From an uncultured Lachnospiraceae bacterium (lineage in GTDB: Bacteria; Bacillota; Clostridia; Lachnospirales; Lachnospiraceae), in the NCBI GenBank assembly GCA_905233905.1, contig CAJOFN010000007.1, positions 1 to 57,096 on the forward strand: DNA of 57,096 nucleotides. Reading direction: 5' to 3'. Positions 29,548 through 39,619 of the stretch are shown here, piece after piece. Both the position numbers and the translations under genes were made by a program. Below the pieces are notes generated by a model. It made no database searches. It saw nothing but the letters and a program-made list of their open reading frames with translations, and was not told the origin of the DNA. Every line of letters starts with the position of its first letter. Within the stretch, counting starts at the first letter, position 1.

Positions 29548-30822
29548 TTGCTGGAGATAGTTACTAATGAGGTGAATACCGGCGCGAAGATCATCGTTAT
29601 TGGTGTAGGAGGCGGCGGAAATAATGCGATAAACCGCATGATCGATGAGAATATTGCAGGAGTTGAGTTCATAGGCGTGAACACAGACCAGCAGGCGCTG
29701 AATCTGTGCAAGGCACCCACCCGTATCCAGATCGGGGACAAGCTGACCAAGGGGCTTGGTGCCGGAGGACAGCCTGAGGTTGGAGAAAAGGCAGCCGAAG
29801 AGAGCATGGAGGAGCTTTCCTCCGCGGTAAAGGGTGCCGATATGGTGTTTGTCACCTGCGGTATGGGAGGCGGAACCGGAACAGGAGCAGCTCCTGTTGT
29901 GGCGCAGATCGCCAAGGAGCAGGGCATACTTACAGTAGGTATAGTGACGAAGCCCTTTTCCTTTGAGGCAAAGATCCGCATGGTAAATGCCCTTGGCGGA
30001 ATAGACAGGCTTAAGGAGAGTGTGGATACGGTTATCGTTATCCCCAACGACCGGCTTTTAGAGCTTGTGGACAGGCGCACCTCTATCAAGGAAGCCTTAA
30101 AGAAGGCAGATGAGGTTCTTCAGCAGGGTGTACAGGGCATAACAGACCTTATAAATGTGCCCGCGCTTATCAACCTCGACTTTGCTGATATCCAGACCGT
30201 AATGAGAGACAAGGGTCTTGCTCACATCGGAATAGGCAGAGGCAAGGGAGACGACAAGGCAGCGGAGGCTGTTCAGGCTGCGGTTGCAAGTCCTCTTCTT
30301 GAGACTACTATTCAGGGAGCGTCTGATGTCATCGTTAATATTTCCGGTGATGTATCCCTTATGGATGCAAATGACTCTGTTTCATATGTTCAGGATATGG
30401 TTGGTGAGTCCGCAAACATCATCTTCGGTGTAAAGATGGACGAGGAGATGACGGATGAGGTTACCGTGACCGTAATAGCTACAGGTCTTGAGGACAGCTC
30501 GGAAAAGGTTCAGGGCTCAAGCTTCCTTGACCGTATGAAGTATACAGGCAATTCATCCTTTGGACGTCCCGGCGCTGCGGCAGCCCGTCCGGTAACGCCC
30601 AGACCCGCCGCATCAGTTGGCGGCAGCACAGGATCTTTAAGCACCGGCGCAGCGACCTTAGCTCCTTCAGCAAGGCCAAGCGCACCCACACCGGCACCCG
30701 GTACAGCTCCGCTTCCCGGAGCAGCAAAGCTTGACGGCATTGCCAAGCCGGAACCGATACAGAGTACAATTTCAGAAAAAGAGATAAAGATACCTGATTT
30801 TCTTAAAAAGAGCGGAAGCTGA
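29548..30822 (+). CDS. ftsZ: cell division protein FtsZ
   Basis: TTG start after [32 protein letters not shown] tubulin signature. Confidence 0.98.
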   Translation: MLEIVTNEVNTGAKIIVIGVGGGGNNAINRMIDENIAGVEFIGVNTDQQALNLCKAPTRIQIGDKLTKGLGAGGQPEVGEKAAEESMEELSSAVKGADMVFVTCGMGGGTGTGAAPVVAQIAKEQGILTVGIVTKPFSFEAKIRMVNALGGIDRLKESVDTVIVIPNDRLLELVDRRTSIKEALKKADEVLQQGVQGITDLINVPALINLDFADIQTVMRDKGLAHIGIGRGKGDDKAAEAVQAAVASPLLETTIQGASDVIVNISGDVSLMDANDSVSYVQDMVGESANIIFGVKMDEEMTDEVTVTVIATGLEDSSEKVQGSSFLDRMKYTGNSSFGRPGAAAARPVTPRPAASVGGSTGSLSTGAATLAPSARPSAPTPAPGTAPLPGAAKLDGIAKPEPIQSTISEKEIKIPDFLKKSGS

Positions 30823-30842
30823 CAGGCAGGAATGAATATACG

Positions 30843-30873
30843 CGCTCGGAAGTATTTGCTTCCGGGCGTTTTA
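30843..30873 (+). terminator. Rho-independent terminator after ftsZ
   Basis: CGCTCGGAAG-TATTTG-CTTCCGGGCG followed by TTTTA. Confidence 0.75.
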
Positions 30874-30896
30874 CTTATAAATCAAGGGGGATTAAA

Positions 30897-32501
30897 ATGA
30901 AGCTTTCTTTTATCGGGGCGGATCATGAGGTGACGGGAAGCTGCCACTACATAAGCGTGGGGGACAAGCATCTGTTAGTGGACTGCGGTATGCAGCAGGG
31001 CCCGGATATATATGAGAACCAGTCCATACCGGTACATGCTGCCGAAATAGACTATGTATTTGTCACACACGCCCATATTGACCATTCGGGGCTGCTTCCC
31101 CTGCTTTATGCACAGGGCTTTCGGGGCTCCATTTTCGCGACACCCGCAACCTGTGAGCTTTGCGGCATAATGCTTAAGGACAGCGCCCACATACAGGAAT
31201 CTGAGGCGGAATGGAAGAACCGCAAGGCCAAGCGCGCCGGCAAGGATGAGATAGAGCCCCTGTATACAATGGACGATGCTATCGGGGTAATGCAGCTTTT
31301 TGTGTCATGTCCTTACCATGACAAGCTGGAGATTTCTGATGAGATAGAGGTAAGGTTCATAGACGCGGGACATCTTTTGGGGTCTTCATCTATTGAAATG
31401 TGGCTCAAGGAGGGCAGTGATCATAAAAAGATAGTTTTTTCCGGTGATATTGGAAGCCGCAGAAAGCCTCTTATCAAGAATCCCGAATACATCACCGGGG
31501 CGGATTATGTACTTATGGAAGCAACCTACGGAGACCGGGACAGGGGAGATACGGGAGACTTTGCAAAGTCTCTTGCGTTAGTGATCAAAGAGACCTTATA
31601 TGAAAAGGGCGGAAATCTTGTGATACCGGCTTTTTCTGTAGGCAGGACCCAGGAGATACTGTACTTTATCAGAAGGATCAAGGAAGAGCATCTGATAGAC
31701 GGGTATGAGAGCTTTCCGGTGTATATGGACAGTCCGCTTGCGGTTGAGGCCACTCATATTTTTCATGAGAATTATCAGGACTGCTACGATGAGGAGGCTT
31801 CCGCTCTTGTGGGGAGTGGAAGGAATCCCATAGGCTTTGCGGGGCTGAAGATCGCCGTCAGTCCCGATGAGTCAAAGATGATCAACTCTGATAATACGCC
31901 GAAGGTTATAATATCTGCTTCGGGAATGTGTGAAGCAGGCCGAATCCGCCACCACCTGAAGCACAACCTCTGGAATCCCAACAGCACAATACTCTTTGTG
32001 GGCTATCAGGTGGTTGGAACCCTGGGACATACGCTGCTTAACGGGGCAAAGGAGGTCCGGCTGTTCGGTGAGACGGTAAGCGTCAACGCCAGGATAGAAA
32101 ACCTGCCGGGCATATCAGGACATGCTGACAGGAACGGGCTTTTGACATGGATTGGCAAATTTGAAAAGCCGCCGGAGAAGATATTCATTGTCCACGGTGA
32201 TGATGCCATTGTGGATGAATTTGCCAGAACCGTTGCCAAAGCAACAGGGACAAGCGCATATGCTCCCTATTCAGGCGACAGCTTTGATCTCATTACCGGC
32301 AGGCAGGTGGAGATCGGTTCAAGAAGGATCAGGGAGAAGAAGCCGAAGAGCATGCGGCCTTCCTCCAATGTATTTGCGAGGCTGCTTGCGGCAGGGGCAA
32401 GGCTTATGCATGTTATTGAGAAGTGTGAGGGGATGGCGAATAAGGATATTGCGAAGTTTGCGGATCAAATTAACTCTCTTGCGGATAAGTGGGAGATGTG
32501 A
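30897..32501 (+). CDS. MBL-fold beta-CASP (CPSF-like) RNA-processing exonuclease family protein
   Basis: HAHIDHSG, GDIGSR, ISASGMCEAGRIRHHLKHNL. Confidence 0.92.
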   Translation: MKLSFIGADHEVTGSCHYISVGDKHLLVDCGMQQGPDIYENQSIPVHAAEIDYVFVTHAHIDHSGLLPLLYAQGFRGSIFATPATCELCGIMLKDSAHIQESEAEWKNRKAKRAGKDEIEPLYTMDDAIGVMQLFVSCPYHDKLEISDEIEVRFIDAGHLLGSSSIEMWLKEGSDHKKIVFSGDIGSRRKPLIKNPEYITGADYVLMEATYGDRDRGDTGDFAKSLALVIKETLYEKGGNLVIPAFSVGRTQEILYFIRRIKEEHLIDGYESFPVYMDSPLAVEATHIFHENYQDCYDEEASALVGSGRNPIGFAGLKIAVSPDESKMINSDNTPKVIISASGMCEAGRIRHHLKHNLWNPNSTILFVGYQVVGTLGHTLLNGAKEVRLFGETVSVNARIENLPGISGHADRNGLLTWIGKFEKPPEKIFIVHGDDAIVDEFARTVAKATGTSAYAPYSGDSFDLITGRQVEIGSRRIREKKPKSMRPSSNVFARLLAAGARLMHVIEKCEGMANKDIAKFADQINSLADKWEM

Positions 32502-32571
32502 TTATTTAGTCTTCTGTGATTGTCGGTCTGCGGCTCTTACCGGCAGACCTCTGATGCAGTAGTCGAAAAAA

Positions 32572-32621
32572 CGAAATAAAACCGGTGTCAAGAAAAAATA
32601 CTTGACACCGGTTTTATTTCG
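32572..32621 (+). terminator. perfect 21-bp inverted repeat (8-nt loop), probable bidirectional terminator overlapping the ylxM-ffh promoter
   Basis: CGAAATAAAACCGGTGTCAAG-AAAAAATA-CTTGACACCGGTTTTATTTCG. Confidence 0.85.
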
Positions 32622-32629
32622 TGTATAAT
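32602..32629 (+). promoter_or_regulatory. consensus sigma-A promoter TTGACA-N16-TATAAT upstream of ylxM-ffh
   Basis: -35 at 32602-32607 (inside palindrome arm), -10 at 32624-32629. Confidence 0.85.
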
Positions 32630-32671
32630 TTGTAAGCGTGTGTTTCATGGGGCATGGTAAAAGGTGGCATC

Positions 32672-33010
32672 ATGGAAGAGAATGTGCGTCTGGCATATCT
32701 TTATGATTTCTACGGAGAGCTGCTGAAGGAGGATCAGAGAGAGCTGTACTCGGCATTTGTTTTCGATGATCTTTCCCTGCAGGAGCTGGCGGATGAACGG
32801 GGTATATCCAGACAGGCAGTACACGACAGGGTGAAAAGGTGCATAAACTCCATGGAGGAGTACGAAAGGCAGCTTGGACTTATAGATAAGTATCACAGGA
32901 TAGAAGAGCTTACTAAAGAGATAGCAGCAAGCCCGCTTCTTGCAGGAGGAGACGCTGCCGAAAGGGAGAGGGTGCTGTTACTGCTTGACAGGATCACAGA
33001 GGTGCTTTGA
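32672..33010 (+). CDS. ylxM: YlxM family DNA-binding/SRP-associated protein
   Basis: LYDFYGELLKEDQRELYSAFVFDDLSLQELADERGISRQAVHDRVKR; upstream of ffh. Confidence 0.92.
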   Translation: MEENVRLAYLYDFYGELLKEDQRELYSAFVFDDLSLQELADERGISRQAVHDRVKRCINSMEEYERQLGLIDKYHRIEELTKEIAASPLLAGGDAAERERVLLLLDRITEVL

Positions 33011-34374
33011 TGGCTTTTGACAGTTTATCAGACAAGCTTCAGGAAGTATTCAAAAACCTTCGCAGCAAGGGAAGGCTTACAGAGTCCGACGTTAAGGCGG
33101 CGCTCAAGGAAGTCCGTATGGCGCTGCTGGAGGCGGATGTTAATTTCAAGGTGGTCAAGGAATTTACCAAAAAGGTTTCGGAGAGAGCCGTCGGGGCAGA
33201 TGTGCTGACGGGCTTGAACCCGGCCCAGATGGTGATCAAGATCGTCAACGAAGAGATGACCGCCCTTATGGGAGATGAGACTACAGAGATAGCCTATCGT
33301 CCCGGACAGCAGACCACTATCCTGATGATGGTTGGACTGCAGGGTGCAGGTAAGACGACTACGGTAGCCAAGCTGGCAGGCAAGATGAAGCTGAAGGGCA
33401 AGAGACCCCTTCTTGTAGCCTGCGATATATACAGGCCTGCCGCCATTGATCAGCTAAAGATCAACGGCGAAAAGCAGGAAGTACCCGTATTTGAAATGGG
33501 TACAAAGAAAAAGCCCGCGGTTATCGCAAAGGAAGCGGTCAAATACGCGGCAGAGCATGACAATAATGTAATAATATTAGATACTGCCGGGCGGCTGCAT
33601 GTTGATGAAGACATGATGCAGGAGCTGTGCGATATAAAGGCAGTCTGTGATGTGGCGCAGACCATTTTGGTAGTGGATGCCATGACAGGTCAGGATGCGG
33701 TCAACGTCGCCTCTACCTTTGATGAGAAGGTTGGCATAGACGGGGTCATCCTTACGAAGCTGGACGGCGACACCAGAGGCGGCGCGGCGCTGTCCATCAA
33801 GCAGGTTACCGGCAAGCCCATCCTTTATGCAGGTATGGGAGAGAAGCTTTCAGATTTAGAGGTATTCCATCCGGACCGCATGGCAAGCCGTATCCTTGGT
33901 ATGGGAGATGTTCTTTCCCTTATTGAAAAGGCCCAGGCCAATATTGACGAGGAAGCCGCAAGGAATCTGGGAAGCAAGATCGTAAAGGCCGAATTTGATT
34001 TTAATGATTATTTAGAATCCATGCGTCAGATGAAAAAGTTAGGCAGCATATCGGACATCCTTGGGATGCTGCCGGGTATAGGCAATCTTACCGGCGGACA
34101 GATGTCGCAGCTTACGGATGCAATGGATGAGTCAAGGCTTAAGAGACTGGAAGCCATCATTTATTCCATGACCCCGGCTGAAAGGGCTGATCCCAAGCTG
34201 CTTAACCCAAGCCGCAAGCGAAGGCTGGCCGCAGGCGCCGGAGTGGATATATCGGAGGTCAACCGTTTCATCAAGCAGTTCGACCAGTCGAGAAAGATGA
34301 TGAAGCGTATGCCCGGCATGCTGGGCGGTGGCAGAAAAGGCAAGATGGGAAGAATGAATTTTCCCTTTGCATAG
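33010..34374 (+). CDS. ffh: signal recognition particle protein Ffh
   Basis: MVGLQGAGKTTTVAKLAGK, DTAGRLHVDE, Met-rich M domain. Confidence 0.97.
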   Translation: MAFDSLSDKLQEVFKNLRSKGRLTESDVKAALKEVRMALLEADVNFKVVKEFTKKVSERAVGADVLTGLNPAQMVIKIVNEEMTALMGDETTEIAYRPGQQTTILMMVGLQGAGKTTTVAKLAGKMKLKGKRPLLVACDIYRPAAIDQLKINGEKQEVPVFEMGTKKKPAVIAKEAVKYAAEHDNNVIILDTAGRLHVDEDMMQELCDIKAVCDVAQTILVVDAMTGQDAVNVASTFDEKVGIDGVILTKLDGDTRGGAALSIKQVTGKPILYAGMGEKLSDLEVFHPDRMASRILGMGDVLSLIEKAQANIDEEAARNLGSKIVKAEFDFNDYLESMRQMKKLGSISDILGMLPGIGNLTGGQMSQLTDAMDESRLKRLEAIIYSMTPAERADPKLLNPSRKRRLAAGAGVDISEVNRFIKQFDQSRKMMKRMPGMLGGGRKGKMGRMNFPFA

Positions 34375-34403
34375 ATAATAACAGATTGTAGGAGGAAGTT
34401 ATA

Positions 34404-34652
34404 ATGGCAGTTAAGATCAGACTCAGAAGAATGGGCAAGAAAAAGCATCCCTTTTACCGTATAGTAGTTGCGGATTCAAGAAGCCCCAGAGACGGAAGGT
34501 TTATTGAAGAGATCGGAACCTATGATCCCAACAAGAATCCCAGCGAGTACAAGGTTGACGAGGAAGCTGCTCATAAATGGCTTAATGACGGTGCAAAGCC
34601 CACTGAGACAGTGGCACGCATATTCAAGTCAGTAGGCATTACCAATTCATGA
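34404..34652 (+). CDS. rpsP: 30S ribosomal protein S16
   Basis: [35 protein letters not shown]. Confidence 0.98.
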   Translation: MAVKIRLRRMGKKKHPFYRIVVADSRSPRDGRFIEEIGTYDPNKNPSEYKVDEEAAHKWLNDGAKPTETVARIFKSVGITNS

Positions 34653-34662
34653 GGTGCTCTGC

Positions 34663-34896
34663 ATGAAGGAATTATTAGAGGTTATAGCAAAAGCACTGGT
34701 AGATGATCCTTCTTCTGTAGTGGTAAACGAAGAGGACAGGGGCTCTACGCTGGTGTTAAAGCTTCATGTGGCAGGGGATGATATGGGAAAAGTCATCGGC
34801 AAGCAGGGTCGAATAGCAAAGGCTATCCGTTCTGTTGTCAAAGCAGCCGCATCGAAGACAGACAAGAAAATAATCGTGGATATAGTAGATGACTGA
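34663..34896 (+). CDS. khpA: KH-domain RNA-binding protein KhpA
   Basis: KVIGKQGRIAKAIRSVVKAAA. Confidence 0.94.
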   Translation: MKELLEVIAKALVDDPSSVVVNEEDRGSTLVLKLHVAGDDMGKVIGKQGRIAKAIRSVVKAAASKTDKKIIVDIVDD

Positions 34897-35389
34897 CGGA
34901 TATGTACGCGCAGGCTCCGTGATCAAGACTCACGGATTAAAGGGTGGTCTCAAGGTCTATCCCACTACCGACGATCCGGGAAGGTTTGATCCGGGGAACA
35001 AAGTGTGGCTGGATGCTCCCGACGGACTGATGGAGCTTACCGTAAAGAGCTGCTCACCCTTTAAGAACATATATATACTGACCTTTGAGGAATTTTCCGA
35101 TATTAATCAGGTTGAGGGCTTCAGGGGCCTTGATATCCTGGTGGAACGGGATGACGATGCTTTAGGAGCTAATGAGTTCTACATAGGCGATCTTATCGGC
35201 CTGAAGGTGGAGGATGAGGAGGGAAAGCTCATCGGCACCTTAAAGGAGGTTCTTGTCACAAAGGCGAATGATGTATATGTGGTCAAGACCGACGACAGAG
35301 AGCTTCTGATACCGGCTATACCGGAGTGTATACTTGAGGTATCACCGGAGGATGGACTAATGCGGGTGCATCTTTTGCCGGGGCTTTGA
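34889..35389 (+). CDS. rimM: ribosome maturation factor RimM
   Basis: AGSVIKTHGLKGGLKVYPTTDDPGRF; ELLIPAIPECILEV. Confidence 0.95.
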   Translation: MTDGYVRAGSVIKTHGLKGGLKVYPTTDDPGRFDPGNKVWLDAPDGLMELTVKSCSPFKNIYILTFEEFSDINQVEGFRGLDILVERDDDALGANEFYIGDLIGLKVEDEEGKLIGTLKEVLVTKANDVYVVKTDDRELLIPAIPECILEVSPEDGLMRVHLLPGL

Positions 35390-35401
35390 CGGGATGGCGT
35401 G

Positions 35402-36085
35402 ATGGAGATATATATCCTTACACTGTTTCCGGAGATGGTAACAGACGCGCTTTCACACAGTATAGTCGGAAGGGCGGCAGCATCCGGCAAGCTGCGGATA
35501 CATGCCCTTAATATCAGGGATTATTCGACAGATGCCCATAAAAAGGTAGATGATTACCCTTACGGGGGCGGCGCGGGAATGGTCATGTTCTGCCAGCCCA
35601 TATATGACTGCGTAAATGCCGCAAAGGAGATGTCCGGAGGTGATGCGCCTGTTATATACATGTCACCCCAGGGCGAGAGGTTTGACCAGGGCATTGCAAA
35701 GGAGCTTTCGGGCAATCAGTCCATTATACTGCTCTGCGGTCACTACGAGGGAATAGACGAGCGTGTGATCGAAGAGGTGGTAGACCGGCAGATCTCCATA
35801 GGGGACTATGTTCTCACGGGAGGAGAGCTTGCGGCAATGGTGGTAGCTGATGCCGTGGCGAGGCTTGTGCCGGGAGTTTTGCATAATGACCAGTCAGCGG
35901 CAGGAGAGTCCTTTGAAAATGATCTGCTGGAATATCCCCAGTACACCAGACCCAGGGTATGGCGGGACAGAGAGGTTCCCGAAATACTTCTGTCGGGTGA
36001 CCACGCCAAAGTCGATGCGTGGAGATACGAACAGTCAGTTGAAAGAACAAAGAGATTAAGGCCTGATCTGTTAAGGGAAGGTTAA
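35402..36085 (+). CDS. trmD: tRNA (guanine37-N1)-methyltransferase
   Basis: [34 protein letters not shown]. Confidence 0.97.
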   Translation: MEIYILTLFPEMVTDALSHSIVGRAAASGKLRIHALNIRDYSTDAHKKVDDYPYGGGAGMVMFCQPIYDCVNAAKEMSGGDAPVIYMSPQGERFDQGIAKELSGNQSIILLCGHYEGIDERVIEEVVDRQISIGDYVLTGGELAAMVVADAVARLVPGVLHNDQSAAGESFENDLLEYPQYTRPRVWRDREVPEILLSGDHAKVDAWRYEQSVERTKRLRPDLLREG

Positions 36086-36088
36086 TAC

Positions 36089-36118
36089 TTGTCAAAATAT
36101 GTTTTAGTGTGGTATCAT
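36089..36118 (+). promoter_or_regulatory. possible rplS promoter TTGTCA-N18-TATCAT
   Basis: Boxes in the trmD-rplS gap; TG dinucleotide before -10. Confidence 0.5.
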
Positions 36119-36148
36119 ACTGTAGTTAAAGATACGAGGAGGTAAGTT

Positions 36149-36499
36149 ATGGCAGCTTTCGATGTGATCAGAGAGATCGAAAAGGAACAGCTCAAAGACG
36201 ACATTACAGAGTTTAATGTGGGTGATACAGTTCGCGTACATGCCAAGATCAAGGAAGGCAACCGCGAGAGAATCCAGGTTTTTGAAGGAACGGTACTTAA
36301 GAGACAGGGCGGCAGCAGCCGTGAGACCTTTACCGTGCGTAAATTCTCCAACGGCGTAGGCGTAGAGAAGACATGGCCCCTTCACAGCCCCAATGTAGAG
36401 AAGATAGAGGTTGTACGTCGTGGTAAGGTTCGCCGCGCAAAACTTAATTATCTTCGTGAACGCATTGGAAAGAGAGCTAAGGTTAAGGAAAAGGTTTGA
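36149..36499 (+). CDS. rplS: 50S ribosomal protein L19
   Basis: [32 protein letters not shown]. Confidence 0.98.
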   Translation: MAAFDVIREIEKEQLKDDITEFNVGDTVRVHAKIKEGNRERIQVFEGTVLKRQGGSSRETFTVRKFSNGVGVEKTWPLHSPNVEKIEVVRRGKVRRAKLNYLRERIGKRAKVKEKV

Positions 36500-36504
36500 T
36501 AAAT

Positions 36505-36540
36505 AAAAAGTACAATCCACTGCGGTTGTACTTTTTCCTT
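36505..36540 (+). terminator. Rho-independent terminator/attenuator after rplS
   Basis: AAAAAGTACAA ... TTGTACTTTTT stem with T-rich tail. Confidence 0.75.
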
Positions 36541-36553
36541 TATAGGCGCTGAT

Positions 36554-37186
36554 ATGAAGAACAGGCACAGCCAGACCAACAATCCCTTTTTTGCAGGAAG
36601 CAGTAAAAAGATCAGCAAAAACGGGCTTAATTTCAGACGCAGGAGGCATAAGCCGGACAGAAAGCTTGTCATGGGCAAGTTCTTTGTTGTTATCGAGACG
36701 GTTCTTGTAATAGCCCTTGCCTTTGTCATAGTAGAGGCTTTTGGTATAAGGACCTCCGTCGTCGGCGAGTCCATGGAAAAGACCTTATCCGACGGTGATG
36801 AGGTGCTTTTAAACCGGGCGGTGGGGACGTTATTTTCCCTGCACAGAGGCCAGATGATAGCCTTTCTGCCAAGCGGCAAGGAAGACGCCACGGTCAGTAT
36901 CAAGCGCATAATCGGCTGTCCCCATGATACGGTTCTTATTGAAAACGGCTCCGTATATGTAAACGGCGATAATTACGATGATATTTCCGAGTCCGATTAC
37001 ATTGAGGTAGCAGGACTGGCATCAAGGGAGATAAAGCTTGGCGACGGCGAGTATTTCGTATTGGGAGATAACCGCAACAACAGCCAGGACAGCCGTTTTG
37101 AATCAGTAGGAAACATCAAAAAGGAATACGTGCTGGGAGCCGTCTGGTTTAAGGTATCAGGAAACGGCTTCGGATTGGTAGAATAG
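36554..37186 (+). CDS. lepB: signal peptidase I (copy 1)
   Basis: VVGESMEKTLSDGDEVLL, SIKRIIG, FVLGDNRNNSQDSR. Confidence 0.93.
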   Translation: MKNRHSQTNNPFFAGSSKKISKNGLNFRRRRHKPDRKLVMGKFFVVIETVLVIALAFVIVEAFGIRTSVVGESMEKTLSDGDEVLLNRAVGTLFSLHRGQMIAFLPSGKEDATVSIKRIIGCPHDTVLIENGSVYVNGDNYDDISESDYIEVAGLASREIKLGDGEYFVLGDNRNNSQDSRFESVGNIKKEYVLGAVWFKVSGNGFGLVE

Positions 37187-38035
37187 ATGAATATTCAATG
37201 GTTTCCGGGTCACATGACAAAGGCGATCCGCCAGATGAAGGAAGACATAAAGCTGATCGACCTGGTGATAGAAATATGTGACGCCAGGATACCTGTATCC
37301 AGCCGCAATCCTGAGATAGATGATCTGGCCCGTGGCAAGGAGAGGATAGTCCTTCTTAACAAGAGCGACCTGGCGGATCCGGATGCGACCCAGGAATGGG
37401 TCAGGCATTTTGAAAAGAAGGGCATATACGCCGTTTCGATAAATGCCAGGGAGCGGAAGAGCTTTCGTGCTGTCGATAATATCATTGAAAAGGCCATGGC
37501 CAAAAAGCGCAAACGGGACGAGAGCAGGGGTATAAGACCGCGGCCGGTCCGGACCATAATAGTTGGAATACCCAACAGCGGCAAGTCCACGTTTATCAAC
37601 TCCTACGCCAAAGGCGCCAGGGCAAAGACAGGCAATACGCCGGGAGTTACCCGGGGCAAGCAGTGGATACGCCGGGGCAAGAGCCTGGAGCTTTTAGATA
37701 CGCCGGGGATTCTCTGGCCCAAGTTTGAAGATGAGACGGTAGGCATACATCTTGCCTGCGTCGGCTCCATTAAGGATCAGATAGTAGATACACAGGAGCT
37801 TGCGGTATTGCTCATTGAGATTGTAAATGGTCTGTATCCGGATGCCATAAGAGATACCTACGGCATAGAGTCAGAGGATGCGGGGAAGTTTATTGATGAA
37901 TTTGCCGATAGTCACGGCTGTCTGATAGCCGGCGGCGAAAGGGATATAAAACGGGCATGCACCCTGTTGTTGACCGACTTCAGAGCCGGTAAATGGGGCA
38001 GGCTTTCCATTGAAAAGGTAGCAGCGTATGAATGA
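37187..38035 (+). CDS. rbgA: ribosome biogenesis GTPase YlqF/RbgA
   Basis: MNIQWFPGHMTKAIRQM, circularly permuted GTPase motifs NKSD...GIPNSGKST. Confidence 0.96.
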   Translation: MNIQWFPGHMTKAIRQMKEDIKLIDLVIEICDARIPVSSRNPEIDDLARGKERIVLLNKSDLADPDATQEWVRHFEKKGIYAVSINARERKSFRAVDNIIEKAMAKKRKRDESRGIRPRPVRTIIVGIPNSGKSTFINSYAKGARAKTGNTPGVTRGKQWIRRGKSLELLDTPGILWPKFEDETVGIHLACVGSIKDQIVDTQELAVLLIEIVNGLYPDAIRDTYGIESEDAGKFIDEFADSHGCLIAGGERDIKRACTLLLTDFRAGKWGRLSIEKVAAYE

Positions 38036-38855
38036 ACAAGGTGAAAGAGAGCAGACGGAAGGGTTAGACGACCTTTTGGATGAGATACTTCAAAAGAACA
38101 TGGAGAATGAGGTAAGACCCAAGTTTAGGGAGCCTGTAATTGACGAGATACCTCTGCCTGAGGATATCAATGAGGACGAGGATGAGGAGATCGTTGCCAT
38201 AAAGCCCACTCCTGAGGAATATCTGGACAAGGTTTTTTCGGAGTCTGAGGAAGAAGCTGCCGAAGCTTCTGAAAAGCCCGAGGATATGAGGGTTATTGAG
38301 ATGGAATCCGGGTCTGAGGGTGAGACAGGCATCACCAAAAAGGACATCCTCTCAATGCTGGGCTATGTGGTCATAGTCTTCCTCCTGACATTTGTGATAG
38401 TCCACTACGTGGGTCAGCGTACCAGGGTCAGTGGGTCATCCATGGAAAATACCTTAAGCAACGGTGACAATCTGATAGTAGACAAGCTTTCCTACAGGTT
38501 TTCTGATCCGGAGCGTTTTGATGTTATTATCTTCCCATATCAGTATGAGGAGGATACATATTATATCAAGCGTATAATAGGGCTTCCCCACGAAACCATT
38601 CAGATCACTCTGGACGGTACCATATACGTGGACGGGGAGATTTTGGATGAGGATTACGGATTGGAGACCATTGTTGATCCCGGCATGGCAATAGACCCGA
38701 TAGTGCTGGGAGATGATGAATACTTTGTTCTCGGAGACAATCGGAACAATTCATCAGACAGCCGGTTTTCGGGAGTAGGAAAGGTCAAACGCGAGGATAT
38801 AATAGGAAGAGCCTGGATAAGGATATATCCATTCAACAAGATACGGAAGCTGTAG
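38028..38855 (+). CDS. lepB: signal peptidase I (copy 2, with acidic N-terminal extension)
   Basis: VSGSSMENTLSNGDNLIV, YIKRIIGLPHE, VLGDNRNNSSDSR. Confidence 0.93.
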   Translation: MNEQGEREQTEGLDDLLDEILQKNMENEVRPKFREPVIDEIPLPEDINEDEDEEIVAIKPTPEEYLDKVFSESEEEAAEASEKPEDMRVIEMESGSEGETGITKKDILSMLGYVVIVFLLTFVIVHYVGQRTRVSGSSMENTLSNGDNLIVDKLSYRFSDPERFDVIIFPYQYEEDTYYIKRIIGLPHETIQITLDGTIYVDGEILDEDYGLETIVDPGMAIDPIVLGDDEYFVLGDNRNNSSDSRFSGVGKVKREDIIGRAWIRIYPFNKIRKL

Positions 38856-38857
38856 CC

Positions 38858-39619
38858 ATGGCAGAGACTATTAAAGACATAAAAAACAGGTTCGACAACT
38901 GTGATAAAGGCGGATTTTCCGCCTTTATTTTGGATTATGAAAAGGATGACAGAGCCGGAGTCCAAAGGCTGGTACTAAGAGCTAAAAATGAACTTGCAAA
39001 GCTTGAGGCAGAGAAAAAGCGGCTCTATGAAATGGGCGCTTTTGAACGCAAATACAGGGGAGAATGTCCGGATATATGCGGGATTGACGAGGCCGGCCGC
39101 GGTCCACTGGCAGGTCCTGTTGTGGCAGGGGCGGTTATTTTGCCGGAAGATGCCGATATATTATATATAAATGATTCCAAGAAGCTGTCGCCGGGGCTTC
39201 GGGAGGAGCTTTTTGACAAGATCTGCAAGGAAGCAAAAGCGGTGGGAGTTGGTATGGCTTCTCCTTCGGAGATAGATGAGATAAACATCCTCCAGGCTAC
39301 TTATCTTGCAATGAGAAGGGCTATAAAGGACCTTGGGACAGTGCCGGATATGCTCTTAAACGACGCGGTGGTGATCCCCGAGGTTGGCGTAAGACAGGTG
39401 GGGATAATAAAGGGCGACGCAAAGAGCGTTTCCATAGCTGCCGCAAGCATAATCGCCAAGGTCACAAGGGACAGAATAATGGCAGATTATGATAAGAAAT
39501 ATCCGGGATACGGATTTGCGGCGCACAAGGGCTATGGCACCAAAGAACATTACGCGGCAATAGAAAAGCTTGGAATCTGTGAGATACACAGGAAAACGTT
39601 TCTAAAGGGGATAGTGTAG
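38858..39619 (+). CDS. rnhB: ribonuclease HII
   Basis: CGIDEAGRGPLAGPVVAGAVIL. Confidence 0.97.
   Translation: MAETIKDIKNRFDNCDKGGFSAFILDYEKDDRAGVQRLVLRAKNELAKLEAEKKRLYEMGAFERKYRGECPDICGIDEAGRGPLAGPVVAGAVILPEDADILYINDSKKLSPGLREELFDKICKEAKAVGVGMASPSEIDEINILQATYLAMRRAIKDLGTVPDMLLNDAVVIPEVGVRQVGIIKGDAKSVSIAAASIIAKVTRDRIMADYDKKYPGYGFAAHKGYGTKEHYAAIEKLGICEIHRKTFLKGIV

Noticed and set aside
32523-32551. GGTCTGCGG...CCGGCAGACC hairpin after the beta-CASP gene as a terminator
   Set aside because: Stem is plausible but has no T-run after it; the 32572-32621 palindrome is the better terminator. It may still be a processing or stability hairpin.
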